Assembly: GCA_000708835.1 (NCBI GenBank)
Contig: DF237003.1
Coordinates: forward strand, 1 to 64,000
Source of the DNA: Klebsormidium nitens
Taxonomy: Eukaryota > Streptophyta > Klebsormidiophyceae > Klebsormidiales > Klebsormidiaceae
Length of the DNA stretch: 64,000 nucleotides
Reading direction: 5' to 3'
In this document: piece after piece, positions 1 to 9,250 of the stretch
How the letters are laid out: each line of letters starts with the position of its first letter
Numbering within the stretch: position 1 is the first letter of the stretch
Notes under the pieces: generated by a model
What the model saw: the letters and a program-made list of their open reading frames with translations, nothing else
Database searches by the model: none
What the model was told of the DNA's origin: nothing
Made by a program: the position numbers and the translations under genes

Positions 1-424
1 GGCGCCTGCGTGATGTCAGTGCGCGCCGCAACCAGAACGGGCAAGCAGCAGCCAATCAGTAGGTCAGCCGCCTCACGCCAAGCCGCGCCCAAGCTGCACA
101 GTGGCCTCACACGACAGGCCCCTAAGAACGAACGACGTCGCGGCCGTCTCGCTGACATGCCGCTGGGCTTTCTACCCAAGGACTTCATTCGGACTTCCAG
201 TCCGACCAGACCCGAGCCTGCAGAGCAGAGCCGGATTTTGCCCAGACAGCCGCGCTGGAAGTTACCGCGCTGGCCAAGGGAAAGCATAAAAAGACTGCAC
301 CAGAAGACGCTGCTAAGAGCGCAGCCCAGGGACCACCAGAACATGGATTCTGCCTCAGGGCTTTCAGGAGCTGCCGTCGGACGATCCACGCCGCCAGGGA
401 GTCATTTATGGGCCTACCGCCCCA

Positions 425-935
425 GTGGACACTGCGCCCGCACTGCAGGAGGCCGACCAGGCACCAGCTGCCTTAGGTCCGCCCCCAGAGCCGGCTGCTG
501 ATAACATCTATGACCCAGAGAACCCCCGAATTGGAGCGCTCTTAGGGAAGCTGCCAGGGGCGTACCACAGTGACCCGACCGCGGGGTTCCATAGGTCACC
601 TCGGATTGATAACTCCGGCCCGCAGCCTGCCCTCCTAGTGAACGGGCGCGTGGTGCCGAACCTGATTCTGGATTCTGGCGCTGAGGCCGTCATCACTGGC
701 CCCTCAGGTGCCAAGGCAATGGGGATTACCCCTGACATGATTCGCCGCAGAGCGATTGTGATCCGCGGTGCAACAGGACAGCTGTCCGACCGCTTGGATC
801 GAACACTTGAGCCGGTCAGCTTCGAGCTGAACCCAGGCACCCCCGACGTAGTCACTGTTATGGCGCACGTGGTGATTGCATCCCACCGTTCTGCCTGACA
901 CACTGATTGGGATGAGTGTCATGGGACCGGCCAGC
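425..935 (+). pseudogene. Retropepsin-like aspartic protease of the retrotransposon (frameshifted)
   Basis: The frame at 425-898 contains a hydrophobic strand followed by Asp-Ser-Gly-Ala (DSG at nt 671-679), the active-site loop of retroviral-type aspartic proteases. About 75 codons later the family's second conserved region (a Leu-Ile-Gly-Met stretch, like the LLGMD of related elements) appears in a different frame near 903-920. The protease is therefore split by an indel at about 876-895. In an intact element it would process the polyprotein. The region upstream to position 1 is Arg- and Pro-rich in one frame and shows no zinc knuckle or capsid signature that I can see. Confidence 0.75.
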
Positions 936-1319
936 ATTATTCCGAACCCCCGCAAGCAGCGGGCGAAGTATTATGTGAACCCGAACACAGACAGCGAGCG
1001 CAGCGCCTACCTTCGGTGTGAATTCCCGATCGAGTACGGCCGCTCCCCGCTGCATGCTTACACAGCAGTGCTTCGCGGCTACGTTGGGGCAGTTATGCCC
1101 TTGCACATCAAGACACCGATTTCGCGTCTGGAAGCTGAGACAGCTCGACGCCCACTTGATCAGTACAACACCGAACTGATGACAGTCACGACAGATATCT
1201 TCGACCGCAGCGTGCGCGCGCTGGCTATGCCGGCTGCCCCGCCGCGGCCTATTAGAAACCCCGCTTTCCAGCACATCCGACCCCTGGACCAGAGCCTGAT
1301 CGACAAACGGGCCGTCCTG

Positions 1320-2330
1320 GACGTCGCTGGACCGGGGCTGGTAGTCATTGAGCTATTCACCGGCGTGATGGCCACCACAGAGGCGCTGGTGCGCAGTGGC
1401 CTGAAGGTTCGGAAGGTCTACGCTTGCGAGCTGGACAAGAAGGCACAGAAGGTGGCCGAATTCCGGCTGGGGAAACTTCAGGAGATGTAACCCGGCCTGC
1501 TGAGCACCGAGGCGTTCTCAAACGTCCACGGCGCGCTCCCTGACAACATTCAGGATGTGACACGAGGCCATATTGAAGGCCTGGAGAAGCCCGACTTGAT
1601 CGTTGCAAGATTTCCGTGTCAGGGATTTTCGAGAGCGGCCAGCGAGGCCAAAGGGTTGCGCGACCCGCGCACCAAGCTGTTTACGGAGGCCATTCGGGTA
1701 GTGCACACTGTGACCAGTGTCCACGGACCTTGCGCCTACCTGTTTGAAAACGTCGACGCCAGCGATCACCCGCAGGCGGACGTTCGCGACGAGTTTAATG
1801 ACGTCGTCAAGGGGGTCCTTGGACCAGGCTTTGCATTTGACGCAGTTGCCGCGGGCTCGCTCGCCCACCGCAACCGTCGCTGGTGGACCAACCTAGTCCC
1901 CAGCCCGCTCATTACTGAGATGGTTGAGAAGCGCTTCAAGCAGCGCCCCGATTTTCGCCGAGTTCAGGACATTCTGGAACCTGGCAGGACCGCGCAGCGA
2001 GTCAAGCACTCTGGTGCGCCGGGTCGACACCGCGTGAATGAGACAGGACAGCCACTTCGGGCTCTTTCCACTTTCGTCTCTCTGCGCGGGTCCCACGCTT
2101 ACCGCGTCGGGAGCCACAGCATGATTTTAGCCGCCAATGGCGAGCAGGAAGAGCCGACCGCCCTAGAGCGCGAGCGCGCTATGGGTTTTCTGGAGAACAG
2201 CACTCAGGCTGGGCCACCGATCACTGAGTCGGACCGCCGGCGCTTGCTGGGAAGCACGATGGACATGCATGCCTTGACCTTCCTGGTCAGCAGCATCAAG
2301 TGCTACCAGTTCGCGTTCTTCTCAGATTGA
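1320..2330 (+). pseudogene. C5 cytosine DNA methyltransferase domain inside the retrotransposon (in-frame stop)
   Basis: Conserved C5-methyltransferase motifs occur in conventional order in one frame. Motif I (AdoMet binding, ELFTG) is at about 1353-1367. Motif IV with the catalytic Pro-Cys-Gln is at 1614-1622. Motif VI Glu-Asn-Val is at 1746-1754. A motif VIII-like HRNRRWW follows at about 1866-1886, and motif IX/X-like LGSTMDMHAL near the C terminus at about 2247-2276. The order is not permuted as in plant DRM enzymes. A TAA at 1488-1490 cuts the frame between motifs I and IV; the frame is open on both sides, so a single base change accounts for the break. The enzyme transfers a methyl group to cytosine C5 in DNA. 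Its place between protease and RT means it would have been made as part of the pol polyprotein. The class (DNMT3-like or other) needs a tree. Confidence 0.9.
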
Positions 2331-2379
2331 CAATTCATGCGGCCCACCGCCAGCGGGTGGTCGGGCCTGATGGCACCTG

Positions 2380-5300
2380 ATGCTTCAGGAGAGCCCAACT
2401 TGGTGGCGCCGCATCACGCGGCAGCATTTGTGCGCGCTGGTCTTCTCCCGCAGCGTAAGTTTCGGAGTTGTACTCCCGCCTCAGACACAGCCGCCTGGCA
2501 CAGCGTCGAGTCGACCGCCAGCAGCGGCTGGGGGGGGGAGAGGCCAGATTGGCACACCGCAGAAAGATCCTGGCAAGGAACAGCCAGAGGGGGATCCCCC
2601 GGACCTCCCGGACTTACTGCCGTCCGAGGAAGAGTCCGAGAAGCTCGACTGGGGCTTAGGGGGGCGAGGCGATCTTACGCCTGAGCAGAAGCAAGCTCTT
2701 GAGGACTTGATGGACGAATTTCGTGACGTGCAAGCAGCCGATATGTCCGAAATGTCCACAATCATCGGGAAGAGGTTCAAGATTCCGGTTACGGATGATA
2801 CACCGATTTTCAAACACCAGTACCGGCTCGCTTACGCCGAGAAAGACATTCTGAAGGACCAGGTCGAAGAGCGCCTGAAGTGCGGCTTTTTTCGCCGGTT
2901 CAGTGTCCCCATGGGCCTCGCCTACAACCATGCCGCCGAAGAAGGATGAGCACGGCAATTGGACGTTGAAGCGACCATGCGGTGACTATCGAGGACTGAA
3001 CAAGGTCAGCATCCCTGACCACTATCAGCTGCCGACTCCAGAGGAGATATTCGATGAGCTGGCGGGTTCGACGTGGTTTACCACGCTTGACCTGCGCTGG
3101 GGTTACCACCAGGTAGCCATTGCAGAAGAGGACATCTGCAAAACAGCGTTCTGGGGCCACGACGGTCTCTACGAGTGGGTTGTTATGCCCTTCGGGAGCT
3201 GAAAAACGCCCCTGCCTTCTTTCGGAGGCTGATGGACACCACACTAAGTGCGCAGCGCGAGTTCTGCCGCTGTTACATCGACGACGTGATCATTCACAGC
3301 AAGTCGTTCGACGAGCACCTGATACATCTGCGCGCCGTTTTTGAGCGGCTGCGCGCGAAGCGGATTAAGTGCCACCCTAAGAAGATGCGGCTGGCCGTTC
3401 GCACAGTGCCCTACCTGGGCCACTTTATCGTTCCTGGCGGGACAGCGCCGCAGGACGTGAAGGTGGAAGCCATCGTACGGATGGTTCCGCCTCGGGACAT
3501 CTCGGAGCTGCGAGCCTTCTTAGGCACCTGCGGTTACTACCGGAGATACGTCCAGAACTATGCGCGCATCGCCGCACCCCTGAACCGCCTGCTTCAGAAC
3601 GTCGTTGTCTGGAACTGGGTTACTGACGAGCAGAAAGCTTTCGAGCTGCTCAAGCTCAAGCTGACTGAAGCGCCGGTCTTACGGCGCCCCGACTTCACCA
3701 GACCCTCTGAGCTGCACACCGACTGGAGTGCCACTGGGCTGGGCGCTGTTCTCGCACAGCATGACGAGGAAGGGAAAGAGTACGTGGTCGCTTACGCGTC
3801 ACGCAGCAACAATCGAACGGAGCGAAACTACTCCAGCTACCATGGAGAGTGCTTAGCTGCCGTCTGGGGAGTTTGCTACTTTGCTACTTCCGCGTGTACC
3901 TGTACGAGAGGCAGTTCACGCTGATCACAGACCACGAGCCGTTGCAGTGGCTGATGACAAACACGAAGCTGACGGGCATGCACGCCCGCTGGGCAAACAT
4001 CCTGCAGGAGTACGATCTGACGATTGTGCACCGCAGTGGAGTCAAGAATCTGGATGCAGATGGGCTCTCGAGGAACCCGCTCCCAGAGGATGATGACTGG
4101 ACAGATGCCCGAATGGACCACGTCGGTCTGGACTTACCTGCCGTCTCGGCATGCCTTGCCATCCTGGCCGGCACCCTGAGCGAGCCCGAGGACCCAGAGC
4201 TGACGCGCCTACTAAGCCCTGACGACATTCAGGCACCAGAGAGAAGCCTGGCAGACACGCCAGCAGAAAGCTCTGCCGAAGCGCAGGCAGAACGCCCTGC
4301 ACAGCCGCAGGCAGAAAGCCCTGCAGACGCGCAGGCACTTGCAATCGTGGCGCCCCTGCGTGAGGCCGCCGATGACGATGTTGACTTGCCGGTCCGATTT
4401 GACCGCGAGATTTGGGAGGACGCCCCCGTAATGGCGTACCTGGAGGCTGGCGTGTACGCAAACGGCGTGACACCGAAGCAGAAGGATCGCATCTGGCACC
4501 GAGCCCAGAGCTATCAGTTGAAGGACGGCGTCCTGAGAAAACGCCTCGTTGACAGCGCGACAAAGATTGTCCCCCGTCCAGAGCTGCGCGCGAACCTGAT
4601 TCGCCGCGTGCACCAGGATGTCGGCCACTACGGCGTTCTGAAGACGTACTCACTGCTGAGCCCCACTTACTGGTGGGTCCGGATGTACGGTCAGGTCCAG
4701 CACGAGGTAGCTGCCTGCACCGTCTGCGATCGGGTCAAGGCGACCTTCGACGTCAAGGACCCCGAGCTCAAGCCCCTGCCTATCATGGGCATGTTCTACC
4801 GATGGGGCGTAGACCTGTGCAAGATGCCACAGAATTCCGACGACGGCAACCGCTACGTCGTCGTGATGGTCGAGCACTTTACGAAATGGATTGAGCTCCG
4901 TGCGATTCCGGCCAAGGAGGCCAAGCACGTCGCAGCCGCCTTTCGGGATGTTCTGATCCGATTTGGAGCGCCCGCGGAGGTCGTGACCGACCAGGGCCGC
5001 GAGTTTGAGGGCGAGTTCGATGAGCTCATGTTTGCCCTGTACATTGACCACATCTGGTCCTCGCGGAATCACCCGCAGACCGATGGTCTGGCCGAGCGCA
5101 TAGTACAAGTCGTCAAGAAGGCGATGCGCAAGTACGGCCTGCTGTTCAACAAGCGGCACTGGGACCGGTTCCTCCAATGGATTGCCTTGGGGTACCGAAT
5201 GAGCCGACAGGCGTCCCTGTGGGGGTATTCACCCTACTACATGCTCTTCGGCCGACACCCAATCGTCGGGAGCAAGGTCCGCGACGTTCTCCAGGAGCCA

Positions 5301-5560
5301 GTGGATCTGGACGATCCCATCCTGTGCGCGAAGTTCTTACACGACCGCGCTGAGCTGTTCAAAGAGATCGTACCCATGGCGTTCGACAATCTCGCCATCG
5401 CTCAGCACCGGGACATCCTGCGCTACGCGCACACCCGGTCAGGAGACTTCAAGCCGAAACTGCGTCGGTACGAAGTGGGCGATCTGGTTTACCTGCGCCG
5501 CCAGCCTGCTGACTCCCTGGACCCCAAAGTCGGCCGCCTGATTCCGGCGCGTCAAGGAAC
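2380..5560 (+). pseudogene. Ty3/gypsy pol: reverse transcriptase, RNase H and integrase (frameshifted)
   Basis: RT begins after an acidic linker. The conserved SPWASP and CGDYRGLN blocks are in the frame at 2903-3202; the MPFG block is cut by a 1-nt loss near 3195, and LKNAPAFF and YIDD (3274-3285) continue in the frame of 3175-3924. RNase H follows (HTDWSATGLGAVL, then TDHEPLQWL). It is interrupted where the 8-bp unit TTTGCTAC is duplicated at 3872-3879/3880-3887; the frame after it is 3849-5597. An Ala/Glu/Pro-rich linker (about 4230-4350) separates RNase H from integrase, which has an HHCC zinc finger (about 4612-4728) and a D-D-E core (Asp in GVDLC near 4810, Asp in VTDQG near 4985, Glu in DGLAE near 5095). 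The RT would copy element RNA and the integrase would insert the cDNA. Confidence 0.93.
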
Positions 5561-5583
5561 TGAAGGGAACGGGCCGAGTCCTT

Positions 5584-5862
5584 TTGGAAGGCCGTGACCA
5601 GAAGACGATTACTGAGCACGTCGAGAACTGCGCTCCGTGCCACGACCCGAACATCGACCTCTGGCAGAACCCTGTGTTCACCGAAGCAGACCGGGACCAG
5701 GCATGCCAAGTCTGCCATAAGACAACAGGCGCACCGAAGATGCTGCTGTGCGACAACTGCGACGAGGGCTGGCACATGCACTGCCTGACCCCGCCAGTGA
5801 AGCGCATGCCAAAGGGCAATTGGTTCTGCCCGAGGTGCCCTGTCAACGACGACGATGACTAG
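5584..5862 (+). pseudogene. PHD finger at the integrase C terminus of the retrotransposon
   Basis: The frame ends with a zinc-binding pattern C-x2-C-x11-C-x2-C-x4-H-x2-C-x14-C-x2-C with the core CDNCDEGWHMHC, then an acidic tail and a stop. This is a canonical C4HC3 PHD finger of the kind that reads histone H3 tails. The integrase C-terminal basic strand (VKELKGTGRVLLEGRD) is in the same frame as the PHD, while the bulk of integrase is one frame away, so a frameshift lies near 5545. The position is where chromoviruses carry a chromodomain, suggesting the PHD replaces it as the chromatin-targeting module. That role is inference. Confidence 0.85.
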
Positions 5863-5944
5863 ACGACTACTACGACTACCTTATTCGGGCTACTTCCGGG
5901 ACTTCAGGAGGCTACGTCGGGACGACTTCGGCAAGCTGGGGGGG

Positions 5945-6651
5945 AGTACCATGGATTACTACGTTTTCTGCATGACTACGACTACATCAGCATGCTAAAA
6001 TTGATTGCGCGGATTAGCCGCGGTAGTTTTTCATTTCGAGCACATTAGATTGCGCATGGTCATAGGACCCGAGACGTTACTGACACGACATGTAGCATCA
6101 CGACAGCTGTCACGCTGTATGACATCGGCATAGCAGAGCATCGGTTGCATAGCGTATTGCATGATTTGCTTGTTATTGCATAGCTTATGAGACGTTGCAT
6201 AGCTTACGAGCTAGATTGCAGAGACGCGGTTACCTTAGCAGGTTATCGCAGACTCTAGTTCACGTTCGCAGTCGTTATGACTTGAGCCACAGCTCAGTCT
6301 GCTAGTATTCGATTCGATAGGCTAGTCTTACGGTTAGCCTCAGACCACGCCATACATTAGGCAGAGACATCTCGCTAGGAGACCATTCTTCTCGCGAGTA
6401 GACTCTCGTGAGGAGCTCTTGGCGCTTTGACATGGTGGCCATGCTTGCATCCTTTTAGTCTACTCGGCATTCACCTCTCTCCTTGCACTTAGTACCATGG
6501 ATTACTACGTTTTCTGCATGACTACGACTACATCAGCATGCTAGGATTGATTGCGCGGATTAGCCGCGGTAGTTTTTCATTTCGAGCACATTAGATTGCG
6601 CATGGTCATAGGACCCGAGACGTTATTGACACGACATGTAGCATCACGACA
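5945..6651 (+). repeat. LTR-like sequence: 161-bp direct repeat spaced 546 bp apart
   Basis: The 161 bp at 5945-6105 recur at 6491-6651 with only three mismatches that I can see. The first copy starts at the end of a G-tract that could be the element's polypurine tract, which fits the start of a 3' LTR. The second copy starts with the same AGTACCATGG but ends abruptly. One reading is a 546-bp LTR (5945-6490) followed by the truncated start of a second LTR. Another is an LTR or 3' UTR with an internal repeat. The usual TG...CA ends are not evident. Confidence 0.6.
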
Positions 6652-6746
6652 ACGCATTGAGAGGTTCAACCTTAATCCGTCAGGATTGGGACTGTGACCT
6701 GTTGAATACGGAGCTTTCGAAAGGCTTTCCAAAGCCGGCAGTACAG

Positions 6747-8647
6747 TCAGTTCCGTCGACCCTCCACGACTATCATGTGATAGCCGTGCCTGCATTGAAA
6801 GAAACAATAGCTTTGTCAAAAACACAAGCAATGTTTACTTGAAGGACATGATTGAGACGAATGTTTACTTTCATCTTCTCAAATTAGAACCACCAGCAGA
6901 ACTTTGGAGTCATTAGCACCATTTCTCAACACCCCGGTCGAGCGGATAAAGGACGGATCGGACAAAGCGACATTTTCATGTACATCGCGCGTAAAATATG
7001 CATACGCCATGATAATTGAAGACAATCAACGGGTTGCCAACTTACGTCGATTTGAAAGGAGGAGCGAGTTCGCCAATTGGTGTTGCAAAAGCGACTTCTT
7101 GGAACGGTCCTGCCATTTTACCCCGTGGGAACCAGCCGAGGTCGCCCCCTTTCTTGCCCGAAGGACATTCCGAATACTCCATCGCTAGCTGCAAAAACCC
7201 GAGCTAGAGATCGCTGGTAAAACAAGGCTCCTCTAATCCTTTGAGAACAACTAAAGAAGTAAAATCTGAAAAACAGGCGGCTGTATCTTGACACAGAGAC
7301 CAGGGTATTCTTAATACTCAACAACAAGCAGGTAGTCTAGATGCAAGCGCTTCTATCAGAACATTCTGAAACCTCCACGACCTCACCTTGCCGAATTCTG
7401 CAGGTGGTACTTTGTCCCCAGCGTTCAACCAGCCTGCAGCGTACCCAAAAAAGCTAGAGTGTCAACATGCAAACAGACAAATATCTGATCCCAACACTCA
7501 TAGGCCCGGCACCCGGCTCAGTCCCATCTCACCAAACTAGGAGGGAAGACAAACTGTGCTAAGAGACGTAAACATGTAACAACGTAGACAACGTAGACGA
7601 CACAGGTGGTTACGACAGAACCTGCTTTCCTCGTCATGAGCCAGGCTGTGAGGATATAAGATGCCTCTCATAACACCATAAAGCATCCAGGTGGCCTTTG
7701 TCTTTCTTGAGTGTCTTGAAACTAGTCGAACGACTTTGTGCCCCAATCCAATTCTCACAGCTCAACCTATAAGCTGCAAGACAAAGGTGCCTTGCATAAC
7801 GGAAGGGAAGTGGAAAGATAAGTTGCCTTGAAGAAGGCAATCAGGGTATTAAGCTGCTGAGGGCAAGCATCGGCCTCATTAGAGTCCAGGCTGTAAGAGG
7901 GTGAGCTGACCACAAATGTTAAGAAGTAAACATCAGAAACGCAGGAAGAGTGGTCGGCCAGACTGACCTTCTTGCAGCTTCTTGTACGCTTCTTGGATTT
8001 TCCCCTGCTTTTCACAGAGAATGTGTCTAGCTGCAGTAGAAGGTTGGGAGATACAAACATCAATTGTAAATCTTGTCATGCCGTTTTTTAAGCCTTCTAA
8101 CAAACATCTTGTCATTGTCATCAGCGGGTTGACATCAGTAGGCTTTTAAAAGACAATTGGAGCACTTCACAAAATAGCAAAGTGAGGTCAGATTCAGTTT
8201 GACAGCATTGAGCTCTCAAAGACGATACAGAGTTTTAGAAAACATCGTGAGGAATCTTGGGAGGGAAAGAAAAGGGAAAGCGATCAGCGATGTTCTTGTA
8301 TGGGGCTCAGATCCTTGGTGGCGCGTTCTGGGGTGGTGCAGCATTTTACTGCACCCTTTGTTCCTTAAACAGAGTGCCACTATCACCCGCAAAACCAAGC
8401 ATGTCTTGCAAGTATTATGTGATGCATTAAAACAAACGTCTTCCACGCACCACTGATTTTCAACTTTCGTATCAAACACTAATTCAGCAAGGTCCTTTGT
8501 AGTGGAGCAATGCTGCATACCTTTCACATAAGTACATGTCCCTAGTCCTTCTTTGCTGCCCTTCCCTTTCCCCTTGCCACTATCGCCTCCCCCTTTTCCT
8601 GCTGCCGCTTTCCCCCCTGATGCCCCTGCTTTCGCTTTCGGGGCCAT
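6747..8647 (-). CDS. PIN4: Parvulin-type peptidyl-prolyl isomerase, PIN4/Par14 family
   Basis: Five exons on the minus strand give 140 residues: 8647-8521, 8030-7968, 7433-7387, 7188-7046 and 6789-6747 (stop TGA). All junctions are GT-AG and phases agree. The N terminus is a Gly/Lys-rich flexible basic tail (about residues 1-35). It is followed by the parvulin core with ARHILCEKQGKI, a GDKVPPAEF loop, YSECPSGKKGGDLGWFPRGK and a C-terminal HGYHMIVVEGR strand. The layout and loop insertion match land-plant PIN4 closely. The protein catalyses cis-trans isomerisation of prolyl bonds; PIN4-class parvulins act in the nucleus, including nucleoli, and are linked to ribosome biogenesis and chromatin. 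The start is the first Met before the basic tail. The gene is divergent from the GT90 gene (about 600 bp apart), and its stop lies 96 bp from the retrotransposon repeat. Confidence 0.95.
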
Positions 8648-9250
8648 CCTGGAATTCCAACAATCAGGCACGTAGAGAACACCTCCGGCTCAAGCTAAAA
8701 CTGAAAGTAAAGCACTGGTGTTGGAGGGTTGTGATTTTTCGTGCGTCTTTTGCTGGCAATTGAGCGCTTCTTGAGCAATCGAGCAGTTCGTTCTTGAGCA
8801 GCTTGTTTTCAAGAGCTTGAAAAACAATTGCACCTGGGAGCAAACCTCGAAACCCGTTCGTTAACTTGCATTTATGCCTGGTTTAGCGGCCGATTCAGCC
8901 ATAACCAAGGGTCAACCCAGCTTGCCTACAAGACTGATGTCAATGAGGACTCCACTATGTAAAGTTCCAGCTTGAAAGTTCAAAGCATGATCCTTGACGC
9001 TTTGAACATTTCAAACAGGACGCACAGAATGGGGGTCCTAGGTGCTTTTTGCAGTTTAAATCAATAGATGATTAGCCTTCTCTTACTTCCTGTCTATAGG
9101 CAGCTGCTCAAGCATTCCCTCAAGGAGGTTGGAGGAGTTGGCCTGCATCAATGCAAGCACCGTAATGAGCAGTACTCCCCCCTCCTGGATCGCTGGCCCC
9201 AATTGTCTTTCAAGTGGGAAGCAAAGCGAGTGAGTTGGTGATGTGATGTG
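8648..9250. promoter_or_regulatory. Divergent intergenic region between PIN4 and the GT90 gene
   Basis: About 600 bp separate the two start codons, which point away from each other, so both promoters should lie here. No clear TATA box is visible. A short repeated motif containing TTCTTGAGCA occurs around 8768-8815. The assignment rests on position only. Confidence 0.4.

Larger units (their letters stand above)
1..6490 (+). mobile_element. Decayed Ty3/gypsy LTR retrotransposon carrying a DNA methyltransferase and a PHD finger
   Basis: Coding segments run in the order aspartic protease (DSG at 671-679), C5 cytosine methyltransferase (about 1320-2330), reverse transcriptase (YIDD at 3274-3285), RNase H, integrase (HHCC then D-D-E) and PHD finger (about 5700-5840). 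RT-RNase H before integrase is the Ty3/gypsy order. The methyltransferase sits between protease and RT. The 5' LTR and probably most of gag lie left of the window, and no gag domain was recognised in 1-420. A G-tract at about 5938-5944 may be the polypurine tract, and an LTR-like repeat starts straight after it. The reading frame is broken by one in-frame stop (1488-1490) and at least four frameshifts (near 880-900, 2900, 3195 and 5545) plus an 8-bp duplication (3872-3887), so this copy is probably dead unless some breaks are sequencing errors. The family call is secure; the outer boundaries are not. Confidence 0.93.

Noticed and set aside
10-501. 163-residue ORF at the left edge
   Set aside because: Arg/Pro-rich with no capsid or zinc-knuckle motif. 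It overlaps the protease frame, so it may be gag remains or chance.
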